From positions 23,669,689 through 23,733,688 of the forward strand of contig NC_054534.1 in assembly GCF_017654505.1 (NCBI RefSeq): 64,000 nt of DNA, given 5' to 3'. The position numbers and the translations under genes are program-made. The DNA comes from Polyodon spathula (Eukaryota > Chordata > Actinopteri > Acipenseriformes > Polyodontidae). This document shows positions 48,583 through 58,765 of this stretch, piece by piece; position 1 is the stretch's first letter; each line of letters starts with the position of its first letter. The notes under the pieces are model-generated. The model was given only the letters and a program-made list of their open reading frames with translations, made no database searches and was not told the origin of the DNA.

Positions 48583-48895
48583 AGCGACAGCGAGTGGGAG
48601 AAGTACAGCGTGGAAAAGTACAGAGCAGTTTCGAAGCAGAAAGGAGAAATTGCATCTTGAATTGCTTTAATCAGAAAACAGAGGACATTGGGGAAACACA
48701 GCCGCGTGTGTTTTTCTGATAACAAACAAGCTGAAACTCGGAGCAGCTGATTCAAATTCAGCGCCGTTTTGAGACACGGGCGAGGGGAGGAGCCGACAGC
48801 ACAGCAGAACAACGCAGTTAAACGAGGCAGTCTTCCCAGCGACAGCGAGTGGGAGAAGTACAGCGTGGAAAAGTACAGAGCAGTTTCGAAGCAGG
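48583..48895 (+). repeat. Direct repeat in the LINE 5' leader, 256-base spacing
   Basis: AGCGACAGCGAGTGGGAGAA and the following 36 bases, through TTTCGAAGCAG, occur at 48583-48638 and again at 48839-48894. The 200 bases between include a GC-rich segment (about 48770-48790). This looks like a second, partial 5' unit, similar in principle to tandem 5' monomers of some LINEs. Confidence 0.88.
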
Positions 48896-48953
48896 TTGAA
48901 AGCAGGTTGACGGCTACAGAAGAAACTAAACTTCAAAAAAAAAAACCCTCAAC

Positions 48954-49901
48954 ATGGTCTTCAAGCCAGTAATCTGTGACACCTGCTTGATGTGGGAAAT
49001 CCGAGAAAACCCAGCGGAGCTAAACCAAGTGTGCGTAAAGTGCCGCGCGATCCAGGATTTGCATAAACTAGTAAGCCTGCTAGAAATGGAGCTGGAAGAA
49101 GTGAGACAGCAACAGGATCTTGAGGAACTGGCACACCCACAATTCATGGAAGTCTGCATCACCCCTAACAGACTGAAAGCCACCAGGGAGATAGAAGGTC
49201 AGAACAGCTGGGTTCAGGTAGGCAGAAGCAGGGAAAAAAAGAAACTTCCTCAAACACAACCACCAGAAATCAAAACAACCAACAGATTTGAGTCACTTCA
49301 GAATTGTGATGAGCAGAACCAACAACAAGAGAATGAAAGGAACAACATCCAGGACCCCATTGACAGTGGTGACCAGACAGCAAAAAGAAGGGAGGTCATG
49401 ATTGTTGGGGACTCCATATTGAGAAACACAGCAAGTTCAGTTCGCAGTTTGGACCCCCTTACTACAACAGTGTGCTGCCTTCCGGGAGCCTCGGTCAAGC
49501 ACATCACTGAAAACGTGGACAGGCTCCTAGAACGAACAGGAGACGACCCGGTAGTAGTCGTCCACATCGGTACAAACAACATTGGAAGAGACAGACCAAA
49601 ATCCCTGCAAAACAAATTCAGAGAGCTAGGAAGGAAATTAAAAGAGAAAACCAAAACTGTGGTATTTTCTGGTATACTACCCGCACCTTGCAAAGGACCA
49701 TATGGACAGCTGGAAATAATTAATCAAAACCAATGGTTGAAGACGTGGTGCACACGGGAAGGCTTCACCTATCTTGATCATTGGACCACTTTCTACAACG
49801 AGGACTATCTGTATAGACGGGATGGACTGCATTTAAATAACAAGGGAACTAGTCTACTCGGAGAAAAGATCCTCGAGCAGGTTCGGAAGCATTTAAACTA
49901 G
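48954..49901 (+). CDS. LINE ORF1 protein with SGNH esterase domain
   Basis: Open reading frame of 315 codons. Two Cys pairs near the N-terminus (C8-x2-C11 and C27-x2-C30) suggest a small zinc-binding fold. Residues about 35-58 are a Leu/Glu-rich coiled-coil candidate. The C-terminal half is an SGNH/GDSL-type esterase: VGDSILRN with Ser154, HIGTNN at 204-209 (Asn block), and DGLHLN with Asp290 and His293 completing the catalytic pair. CR1/L2-type ORF1 proteins are known to have this arrangement and to act with ORF2 in the ribonucleoprotein. All expected catalytic residues are present, so it may be intact. It ends at 49899-49901, overlapping the open ORF2 frame. Confidence 0.9.
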   Translation: MVFKPVICDTCLMWEIRENPAELNQVCVKCRAIQDLHKLVSLLEMELEEVRQQQDLEELAHPQFMEVCITPNRLKATREIEGQNSWVQVGRSREKKKLPQTQPPEIKTTNRFESLQNCDEQNQQQENERNNIQDPIDSGDQTAKRREVMIVGDSILRNTASSVRSLDPLTTTVCCLPGASVKHITENVDRLLERTGDDPVVVVHIGTNNIGRDRPKSLQNKFRELGRKLKEKTKTVVFSGILPAPCKGPYGQLEIINQNQWLKTWCTREGFTYLDHWTTFYNEDYLYRRDGLHLNNKGTSLLGEKILEQVRKHLN

Positions 49902-50977
49902 AAAGGAAGGGGGGAGAAATCAACAAAAAAACAGAAGGGAGACCGCATCAAAACAAGAACAACAACTCAGGTAAGACAACCATTAAATGTATTTATCTAA
50001 ATGCTAGAAGTATCAGAAACAAAATTCTAGAACTTGAAGCTACTGCACTAACAGGTAACTATGATGTGATAGGTGTTACAGAAACGTGGTTATCTGAGAG
50101 TGATGGGGACGAATATAATATTTGTGGGTATACACTGTATAGGAAAGACAGGCAGGACAGAAGAGGAGGAGGGGTAGCGCTATACATAAGAAACAGTCTT
50201 GAAGCCCAGGTGTTAAACCTGGACAAAGAAAATAAAACCGAATCAATATGGGTCAGAATAACAGACAAAAATTCAAAAGGCATAATAATAGGAGCATGCT
50301 ATAGACCGCCAGATTCAGACGGTGAGCAAAATAATCTGTTATACAATGACATTAGAAATGTGTGTAGCAAAGGAGAAGCCATACTAATGGGGGATTTCAA
50401 CTTCCCCCAAATAAAATGGGAAAACCCGGTGGGTAGCGCGAAGGATGAAATAGAAATGGTGGAAATGACAAATGACTGCTTCCTAACACAATTTGTGAAG
50501 GCACCCACTAGAGGGGAGGCATGCCTTGATTTAGTCTTTTCAAATAACGAAGATAGAATAACTAAAACAGAGGTCAGAGAACCACTGGCAAACTCAGACC
50601 ACAACATGGTCTCATTTGAAGTGTTTTTTAAATCCTCAAAAGTAAAGACTAAAGCTAAGGTTTACAATTTTAGAAAAGCAAACTATGAAGGCATGAAACA
50701 GAGACTAACAGAAGTAGATTGGAGTAAAATAGAGAAAACACCCACAGAAGAAGGATGGTTGTTCTTCAAAAATGTAGTACTAGAGGCGCAAAACAATTAT
50801 ATCCCTAAAGTAGACAAATCTAAATGTAAAACTAAATTGCCAAAATGGTTTAATAGATCAATTAAAAAAAATATTCAGCGAAAAAAAGGCACTTTACAGA
50901 GCATTAAAAAAGGACCAAAAAGAAAGTACACAGAAAGAGTACACAGAACTGCAAATGCAAGTCAAAAAGGAAGTTAG
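49901..50977 (+). CDS. LINE ORF2, endonuclease part (frame broken near 50888)
   Basis: The frame is open from the ORF1 stop, with homology starting KCIYLNARSIRNKILELEAT (about 49985), before the first ATG at 50066. From that ATG the motifs are VTETWLSE (residues 4-11), GGGVALYI, ACYRPP (77-82), MGDFNFPQIKW (from residue 108, catalytic Asp/Asn) and SDHNMVSFEV (from 177, catalytic His). This is the APE-type endonuclease that nicks the target. Near 50888 one extra base shifts the frame and the reading ends at 50977 with a spurious tail. Without that base the frame would continue into the reverse transcriptase ORF. Confidence 0.9.
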   Translation, partial: ERKGGEINKKTEGRPHQNKNNNSGKTTIKCIYLNARSIRNKILELEATALTGNYDVIGVTETWLSESDGDEYNICGYTLYRKDRQDRRGGGVALYIRNSLEAQVLNLDKENKTESIWVRITDKNSKGIIIGACYRPPDSDGEQNNLLYNDIRNVCSKGEAILMGDFNFPQIKWENPVGSAKDEIEMVEMTNDCFLTQFVKAPTRGEACLDLVFSNNEDRITKTEVREPLANSDHNMVSFEVFFKSSKVKTKAKVYNFRKANYEGMKQRLTEVDWSKIEKTPTEEGWLFFKNVVLEAQNNYIPKVDKSKCKTKLPKWFNRSIKKNIQRKKGTLQSIKKGPKRKYTERVHRTANASQKGS

Positions 50978-52745
50978 AAAGGCCAAGAGAGAAATAGAAA
51001 TGAACATTGCTAAGGGAGCTAAAACCAATTCCAAAATGTTTTTCCAATATTACAACAGCAAGAGAACATTCAAAGAGGAGATTAAATGTTTAAGAGATAC
51101 AAATGGCAAAATCGTAGAGGAAGAAAAAAAAATAGCAAATATGTTAAATGATTACTTTTCACAAGTTTTTACAAAGGAAGATACTGACAACATGCCCCAC
51201 ATGTCATCCAGTTCCTATCCAGTTTTAAATAACTTTAGCATAACTGAGGCAGAAGTGTTAAAGGGACTAGGAGCTCTTAAAATAAACAAATCCCCTGGGC
51301 CGGATGAGATCCTCCCAGTAGTACTCAAAGAAATGAAAGAAGTAATTTACAAACCGCTAACCAAGATCATGCAGCAGTCTCTTGACACAGGGGTGGTACC
51401 GACAGACTGGAAAATTGCAAACGTAATACCGATCCACAAAAAGGGAAACAAAACTGAACCAGGTAACTACAGACCAGTAAGCCTGACTTCTATTATATGC
51501 AAACTTATGGAAACTATAATAAGATCCAAAATGGAAAATTACCTATATGGTAACAGGGTACTGGGAGACAGTCAACATGGTTTTAGGAAAGGGAGATCGT
51601 GCCTAACTAACTTGCTTGATTTTTTTGAGGATGCAACATCGATAATGGATAATTGCAAAGCATATGACATGGTTTATTTAGATTTCCAGAAAGCTTTTGA
51701 CAAAGTCCCGCACAAAAGATTAATTCTCAAACTGAACGCAGTTGGGATTCAAGGAAACACATGTACATGGATTAGGGAGTGGTTAACATGTAGAAAACAG
51801 AAAGTACTGATTAGAGGAAAAACCTCAGAATGGAGTGTGGTAACCAGCGGTGTACCACAGGGATCAGTATTAGGTCCTCTGCTATTCCTAATCTACATTA
51901 ATGATTTAGATTCTGGTATAGTAAGCAAACTTGTTAAATTTGCAGACGACACAAAAGTAGGAGGAGTGGCAAACACTGTTGCAGCAGCAAAGGTCATTCA
52001 AAATGATCTAGACAAGATTCAGAACTGGGCAGATACATGGCAAATGACATTTAATAGAGAAAAGTGTAAGGTACTGCACGCAGGAAATAAAAATGTACAT
52101 TATAAATATCATATGGGAGATATTGAAATTGGAGAAGGAATCTATGAAAAAGACCTAGGAGTTTTTGTTGACTCAGAAATGTCTTCATCTAGGCAATGTG
52201 GGGAAGCTATAAAAAAGGCTAACAAGATACTCGGATACATTGTGAAAAGTGTTGAATTTAAATCAAGGGAAGTAATGTTAAAACTGTACAATGCACTTGT
52301 AAGACCTCATCTTGAATATTGTGTGCAGTTCTGGTCACCTCGCTATAAAAAAGATATTGCTGCTCTAGAAAGAGTGCAAAGAAGAGCGACCAGAATTATT
52401 CCGGGCTTAAAAGGCATGTCATATGCAGACAGGCTAAAAGAATTGAATCTGTTCAGTCTTGAACAAAGAAGACTACGTGGCGACCTAATTCAAGCATTCA
52501 AAATTCTAAAAGGTATTGACAGTGTCGACCCAAGGGACTTTTTCAGCCTGAAAAAAGAAACAAGGACCAGGGGTCACAAATGGAGTTTAGAAAAAGGGGC
52601 ATTCAGAACAGAAAATAGGAGACACTTTTTTACACAGAGAATTGTGAGGGTCTGGAATCAACTCCCCAGTAATGTTGTTGAAGCTGACACCCTGGGATCC
52701 TTCAAGAAGCTGCTTGATGAGATTTTGGGATCAATAAGCTACTAA
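50955..52745 (+). CDS. LINE ORF2, reverse transcriptase part
   Basis: 596 codons open from an internal ATG to the stop at 52743-52745. The reverse transcriptase domain shows KSPGPDEILP (from 112), NYRPVSLTSIICKLME (from 171), HGFRKGRSCLTNLL (from 208), YLDFQKAFDKVPH (from 241), SGVPQGSVLGPLLFLIYIND (from 298) and the catalytic FADD box at 329-332. A C-terminal region follows (RPHLEYCVQFW ... RVWNQLPSNVVEADTLGSFK) typical of CR1/L2. The ATG at 50955 is an artefact of the upstream frameshift; in the active element this is the continuation of the endonuclease frame. The catalytic residues are intact. Confidence 0.93.
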   Translation: MQVKKEVRKAKREIEMNIAKGAKTNSKMFFQYYNSKRTFKEEIKCLRDTNGKIVEEEKKIANMLNDYFSQVFTKEDTDNMPHMSSSSYPVLNNFSITEAEVLKGLGALKINKSPGPDEILPVVLKEMKEVIYKPLTKIMQQSLDTGVVPTDWKIANVIPIHKKGNKTEPGNYRPVSLTSIICKLMETIIRSKMENYLYGNRVLGDSQHGFRKGRSCLTNLLDFFEDATSIMDNCKAYDMVYLDFQKAFDKVPHKRLILKLNAVGIQGNTCTWIREWLTCRKQKVLIRGKTSEWSVVTSGVPQGSVLGPLLFLIYINDLDSGIVSKLVKFADDTKVGGVANTVAAAKVIQNDLDKIQNWADTWQMTFNREKCKVLHAGNKNVHYKYHMGDIEIGEGIYEKDLGVFVDSEMSSSRQCGEAIKKANKILGYIVKSVEFKSREVMLKLYNALVRPHLEYCVQFWSPRYKKDIAALERVQRRATRIIPGLKGMSYADRLKELNLFSLEQRRLRGDLIQAFKILKGIDSVDPRDFFSLKKETRTRGHKWSLEKGAFRTENRRHFFTQRIVRVWNQLPSNVVEADTLGSFKKLLDEILGSISY

Positions 52746-52822
52746 CAACCAAACGAGCAAGATGGGCCGAATGGCCTCCTCTCGTTTGTAAACTTTCTTA
52801 TGTTCTTATGTTCTTATGTATG
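52746..52822 (+). other. LINE 3' UTR and octamer tail
   Basis: A short 3' UTR (GATGGGCCGAATGGCCTCCT) is followed by TTCTTATG repeated three times. The sequence is shared with the truncated copy at 46067..46587, which has only one octamer. CR1 reverse transcription starts on such repeats. Confidence 0.85.
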
Positions 52823-54340
52823 TAAAGTCATTACCTTAGGCAGACATGGCACAGCATGTGCAATGTGTCTTGTGAAAGCTGTGTGTCAACTACATCATTT
52901 TAAATGATTTCCTGGAAAATAGCAATAGCTTATCAGTACAACATTTAATTAGGATCTTTGAAACCAGCTGAAGTTGAGGTAATCCTAGATAAGTGCTTTA
53001 GAAAAGATTATTAACATGGATTCTATATTAGAGAGTGGGTGCATGTTTCATTCTCCCACTATCAAACTAGTGTATATAAAGTTTCAAATCATACAAACCG
53101 TCCGTACAAGAAATAATTTAAAGCCTGTATGGAAAGAAAAATTGCACAAATACTAAATAGTATTCCTTGGCTAATTAGTCAGACCCAATAGCATGTCATT
53201 CTACTGAATCTATGTTGTATTCTACAAGTATCTGAAACTTCCATATACTGCACCATCCCAGAATAAAGCCTTCGTACCCTAATTGCATTGAAACCCTGTT
53301 CCAGTAGAGTGTGTGTTTTTTTTTTCAGTGAGTCACTGAAGGTTTCAGTTAAGGGGGGGGGGGGGGATATAGCTTGAAACAAGTAAATGACAGAAGCACT
53401 ATGAATAAGCAACCACCAGTAGTAAGTAGCCATTAAGAAAATTTGACAACTTTTTATCAACACTATGATACAAATTTAATTAGTTATTTGTGGTCATATG
53501 ATTCAGTACCAGTATCTGACATTATTAAAGCCCTGATGATAAAAAATATATTTAATTCAAATTTCTGCAGCTGAAGACTTCATATAAACCTGTGCACTTC
53601 TACCATCTATTCTGTATCACATAATAAGATGTATCCGTCTCTGTAGAATTCAGAGTGATTTAATAGATTCCTTTCCACTTCCTTTTGCATATAGTTGTTT
53701 ATTGTCAAATGTTGAATGTATATACTGTGCAAGATTTTATACATTTTTTGTGACATTTTCATAAAGTGCATCTAAGCATGTTCTGGAATATTCAGACAAA
53801 AATGAGTTTTGAATATGTTCTTGCTTTCACTAACCAGATATAATATTTTCTAAAATAGAGATTTTATATTCTCTCATTTAATTAAACATATACACTGCAT
53901 TAAACCAATAATTTCAAAAGGGAATGTCTCACTGTAAAACTCTCACTAGAAGACTATTTTAATGTACATGCATGCTCTATAATTGAATTTCTAAACAAAG
54001 TAAACTAAACTTACTTTCATTTTAGAAACTTAATTTTGATTCCAATGGCCTCCATTACCTTTGTGTATAAACTCAATAAATTATACACAGCAATTGCTTT
54101 GAGTACTGTGCCCATGAAGAGCAATAGTGTCTCAATGGAAATAAATACAAAATATTTGAGTGCCTGGGTAGCACTGGTTGTATATAGTACTTTTTTTAAC
54201 TTTGTAAATATTGAAATAGTCAATAAGGCAGCCAGAAAGCAGTTCTTGATTGGTTGTAATCCTTAATACACAGGCACAACTATCATAATCAATCAGTGAA
54301 AGTTTTGTCATTACATAGGGTGTCTGCTGGGGCTGTAAGG
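52823..54340. other. Intergenic AT-rich sequence
   Basis: Only a G-run at about 53354-53366 stands out. Confidence 0.55.
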
Positions 54341-55748
54341 ATAGAGCAGAGGAAACAGAAACAAACTGTTAAGACAGTATCAAGCGGTGGACACTCTGCT
54401 AAGGATAGACAATTGAAATTAGGATAGAAAAGAGATCCCAACCGATGAGCTCTCCTATTGCCGAGGACAGAGCTTGATCAAAGGTCACTTTCCTGAGGAT
54501 CCCTGGCTCCCCGCAGAGACCCTCATCGTGAGACAAACAATAGAGTTGCTCCAGTGCTTAACATAAAAGAAACATCTGGAAAAGACAAGCAAGGAAGGGA
54601 CATATGAGACAAACTGGATAAGTTTAAAATAGTGTTAGTGTGGTATGGTTATGTGATTACCTGCCGCTCAGTGGAAAGGGGGAAAAAAACCTTCCTAGAA
54701 GAGATAAACCTCTGGTGGCCCCAACAGTCAGGTAGCCCCCACTCTGGACATGCTAGCTAATCATTGATGGCTATTATATCGGTAGGGGAAGAACAGATGT
54801 ATGAATTGACTGCTGCAGAGGACCGGTGCCCCATGCTCCTCAATCAGACGAAGATCGATGTTGGTTGTGGAAGTAGCGCTCGATCCAAAATGATTGGGAA
54901 GAAAGCCAGTTCTGGAGAGGAGAGTAGTCAGACCATCTTATGTGTTAATTAATATGGGATCAATCAGCAGTTTGCTACTAATCATGTCTGCTTGGAATGG
55001 AAAAGGTGAACTCACATTCAGAGATTTGGATTTCTTAACTCCAGCCATTCTCCTAATAGTGGAACTCATAATCAAGACAGATTTCCAGTCTCGTACCACG
55101 TCTCTCACCATATATTAATGTTTGTAGTATTTGAAAGGATGAGCAGGCATACGATTAGATTGCTGAGGAAGTCAAGTGAAAATGACTGCCACAATCTGGG
55201 CATTGAAGGCAAGCTGGAGCATTGGAAGCTCTGGAGGAGGACAGTTGTAAATTTGGTTACCCCTACCTTCTTTCATAGATTGACTATAAGAAGAAACATT
55301 TCTTTCAGCATCAACAGAACTGGTAACAACTGACAAATATATATTTAGCTTTTCGTGTTAAATTGGGAAATAATTCTACAGCTTTAATTCAAAATTCATT
55401 CAAGTCATTCTACTGTCGTTTTCTTTTGCATATGGTAAGTATTTGTCCATTTCTGGTTTACGGTCAGCATCAAATCCTGGAATAGAATATAATGGGAGGG
55501 CTTCCAGATCCAAACTACACACTTGCTGTGGGTCAAATATCCTCACTGTCATCAAAAAGTTATGGGCTGCTTGAAAGAAAACAAGGTTTCTTTTTGCATT
55601 GATCCAGGTTGTAGTAATTAGTCAATTTTTCAGAAACGTCATGGAAGGTTTTTACTCCTAGTTTATTGTGGCATCTGTGCTGTGTACCTCTTGTGCTATT
55701 GCTCAGTTTGTATTTATTAATTCTGCAACTTTATTATATGTTTGATAC
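54341..55748. other. Unassigned, moderately coding-like segment
   Basis: From about 54345 to 55340 base composition is less AT-biased than the surroundings, and short + strand reading frames follow each other (54764..54952, 54894..55118, 55118..55333). This is how decayed retroelement ORFs look, but no motif was recognised. From 55340 to 55748 nothing is visible. Confidence 0.35.
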
Positions 55749-56935
55749 TCACACTTCACGGCTTTCAAACCACTGAATCAGATCCACCAGTCCCTTGGCA
55801 TGCGTCTCAATTAGGGAGAGTTGAGATTTTAAACTTTGCACATCTTTAAGCAATTTCTGGAGATCCTTTAACACTGCAGTGTTTGGTGAAATCTGCATTT
55901 GCTTTTCCATGAAGCCTGTGTAAAAAGGGATGTATTTGGAATGATATTCAGCAGCAGAATACAAAGTGCCCCATTGTGTTATGCATGGTTCAGGTGGCAA
56001 CTTTATGGAGGAAGGTCAGCCTTTTTGTTGGATTGTTACTGTCAGATGGTCTTTTAAATGTAGTTTTCTGCTTGGGCAATGTTTAAACATCTTTTTAACG
56101 GTTGCTACCAGCTTGTCTGCTTTCTAAAATTTATTTGCCCAGATATTGCCGGCAACGGCTATTGTGTGGGCATTACAAGTCAAATGTTCTGAATTTGGCA
56201 GTAAACCTTGAAGAATGTCATTGTATGCCTTGATCATGTAACTGGCATTATCGGAGACAAATCCAGTCAAATTATTAAAATGAACTTAAAATGCATTTAA
56301 ACATTTCACAACACCCTGTGCCACCGATGAGTACAACACAGAGTGCAGATTAACTTTCTTGGCTAATATTACTTTCAGTTTGAAGGTATTCAATAGTCCT
56401 TGGAGAACAAACAAAATGTGCAAAACATACTGATCTTTTGCATTTGTAGACTCATCAGTAACTACAGCTACACTGTCAGAAATCTTTACCAGTTGTACAA
56501 TTTTCATCTTGTGCAATTCAACAATTTGGGGTAGATATTCCCTTCTCAGTTGACCCGCTGTAGGAATTACCCCCACATTTATTACATGTTTGTTCAGAAA
56601 TGCATGTAGTTTGGGATTATCATTTTTTTCCAGGGGAATATTAGCACAAACAAATGCCCTTATCAAAGTGAAAATAGCCTTTCATCGGCGTTCATAATTT
56701 ACGTTCCCCTTACGTTTTTTACTGGAGGACTGTGTCTCATAGCTGTCAATCTCAGCCTTTCATTTTCTGTGTTTTTCTGATGATAAATGTCGGTCTATTT
56801 AGAGTGTGGTTCAAAGATAAATTGCACATTGTGCAAAATAAATTACACCCATCAGTGTACAGAACAACAGGTGGATATTGTTGCATACATTCGCTCAATG
56901 AAATGCTTTTTGATTGCGATGTCTTTGACTCCCAT
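55749..56935 (-). pseudogene. hAT transposase pseudogene (CGGBP1-like)
   Basis: Reading on the minus strand, a BED-like zinc-finger region (LFCTMCNLSLNHT, about 56840-56800) is followed by AFVCANIPLEKNDNPKLHAF (about 56660) and QLRREYLPQIVELHK. Next come VAVVTDESTNAKDQYVLHIL (first catalytic Asp region, about 56450) and FVSDNASYMIKAYNDIL (second Asp, about 56260). Last is PPEPCITQWGTLYSAAEYHS (about 55995; PPKPCLTRWGTW-type motif), ending near 55749. Stops and frameshifts separate the blocks. The C-terminal dimerisation domain is absent. The arrangement matches CGGBP1-like hAT transposases known from fish and other animals. Confidence 0.8.
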
Positions 56936-58239
56936 GTTTAGGGCTCTCGATTTTTCTTTTAACACATCAATGTATTCAATTACCATTTATACTAATTATA
57001 ATTAGCTTTTATTTTTCTAATTGGTCAAAGTGTAATGTGTTGATCGATTTTTCTTTTAACACATCAATGTATTCAATTACCATTTATACTAATTATAATT
57101 AGCTTTTATTTTTCTAATTGGTCAAAGTGTAATGTGTTGATCTCTTAATTGTGTATTTGATTACTATAACTGGAGTGGCTGCAGGGACATCTAGAGGATA
57201 GCAGTTGATATTACAATTGAAAAAAAAAAACAGGTTGCGTAAAACACAGGACCCTACCTATGCGATCTCTCTCTATAAAAATATATTATTTCAGATGGGG
57301 TGGGGGGGGGGGGGGGGGATAATATAATACTAATACCTATGAAATGTTTTAAAACTATTGCATTTTTTTATAATCAAACATGATCTGATTTATAAAAAAT
57401 ATTTATTTGATCAATAGGCCACATTTTGAATGCACACAGTAAGCTGTTATGCTGAAAGTATAATCATGGATTTAAATTCTTACATCAAAACACTATTCCA
57501 CATCCCTTTCAGGAAAATAATATATGTATGATTAAAGTAGAAATAAGAAACAACAAAAACATATTTAAGGTTATCAACGATCCCATTGACCCTAGTTGCA
57601 TTTTGTTTGATAAGCAGAGAGCCCTCGGACATGTGCAGGACAAAGACAATTGTAACTAGCTGAGCTGAGCAATTCAAATTGCTACTCATGATTTGATTTA
57701 TTCTAAATAAAGGAATCCACATTATTCAAAATTAAATGTTCTCTGCAGATGGGGAGCATCCTATCAGATAATGGAACACTTTAAAAAGACAGAAGAGCTC
57801 AAATGTGCAAAGAATGAAAAATGTTCCTGATTAATAGCCTGAATTCATTCCAAAAAAACAGAGGGAAAGATAATCCCTTAACTAGAGAAGAAATTTCTCA
57901 GTGTGGTTCTAAAGATGTTTGAGTTCAGTCAAGCCAATTAGTGGATAAAAGGGCCTAGATATTAAAAACAAACAAACAAACAAAAAAACACTGCAGAGCT
58001 CCATATTGAATTTTGCAGTGTGACTAATCATTGGAAGATGACATGGTAGCAACCGAGTTCAAAAATAGAGGAATGATTGATCGAAAAGTGAAAGGGCTTT
58101 TAGTATTTCAGGGGAGGGTGGGGACAAACCCTATGCTTGCTAAAAGACATAATTGTTAAAATGACGAAATCTAAGAAATCGAAAAACTAAAACTAATCAT
58201 TTCCTGGAGCTTACCTAACTAGTATGCTCTTGTATTCTT
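56936..58239. other. Intergenic sequence
   Basis: Holds the 97 bp tandem duplication at 56948-57141, a G-run at about 57299-57319 and (AAAC)n near 57968-57990. No gene recognised. Confidence 0.55.
56948..57141. repeat. Perfect 97 bp tandem duplication
   Basis: The unit beginning CGATTTTTCTTTTAACACAT is repeated twice without a visible difference (56948-57044 and 57045-57141). The second copy adjoins unrelated sequence. Confidence 0.95.
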
Positions 58240-58522
58240 CCAAATTGCACTCTGAGATCACAGGATTCTGGGCTACTGGTTATTCCTAGGGTCAACAAAA
58301 TCACCATGGGAAGGAGGGCTTTTTCTTGTAAAGTTCCTACATTGTGCAATGTTCTGCCTATGTCTGTTAGGGAAGCTGAGACCATTACAGTTTTTAAGTC
58401 AAGACTGAAAACTTACTTTTCTAAAATGGTTTTCTTGTCTTAGTGGGTTTTAATGTAACTTTTAAATTGTATTATTATTATGGATGTGTGTGTGCAAGTA
58501 TATTTATCTATGTATGCGCGTA

Positions 58523-58613
<91 letters not shown>

Positions 58614-58765
58614 TGTTTGAATATGTTATTTAAATAGTATGATTGTGGTAGATGTGTAATATGTTTTACAAATGTATTGTGAGTTGATTTTTCTACCATG
58701 TACTTTACAGTGCTTTGAGATACTACTGTATAAAAAGCTCTATAAAAATGCAAATAAAATATTGT
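58240..58765 (+). mobile_element. 5'-truncated L2-type LINE fragment
   Basis: The + strand encodes a decayed reverse transcriptase end (GRRAFSCKVPTLCNVLP, then VREAETITVFKSRLKTYF, about 58310-58430). This is the RLWNSLP ... SL-x-FK-x-LKT-LF type block of L2-like elements. The 3' end is GTGCTTTGAGATACTACTGT followed by AAAAAGCTCTATAAAAATG, the L2-type 3' tail, with an A-rich end near 58760. A (TG)n(TA)n microsatellite (58519-58612) expanded inside it. Confidence 0.75.
58519..58612. repeat. (TG)n(TA)n microsatellite
   Basis: About 35 bases of TG followed by about 52 bases of TA, inside the L2-like fragment. Confidence 0.95.

Larger units (their letters stand above)
48583..52822 (+). mobile_element. 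Near-complete CR1-like non-LTR retrotransposon
   Basis: A 4.2 kb element with a 5' leader (containing a repeated unit), ORF1 (48954..49901), ORF2 with apurinic-type endonuclease and reverse transcriptase (about 49901..52745), a short 3' UTR, and a 3' end built of repeated TTCTTATG octamers. Octamer tails and an esterase-type ORF1 are hallmarks of the CR1/L2 group; the octamers favour CR1. Only one frame-breaking base was found in ORF2. No target duplication was recognised, which is usual for CR1. A truncated relative lies at 46067..46587. Confidence 0.93.

Noticed and set aside
48954..49901. ORF1 with a GDSL/SGNH esterase as a host gene
   Set aside because: It sits inside a LINE, immediately upstream of an endonuclease/reverse transcriptase in the same orientation, so it is a retrotransposon protein.
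56948..57141. CRISPR-like repeat
   Set aside because: Only two directly adjoining long units without spacers, in a vertebrate genome; a simple tandem duplication.
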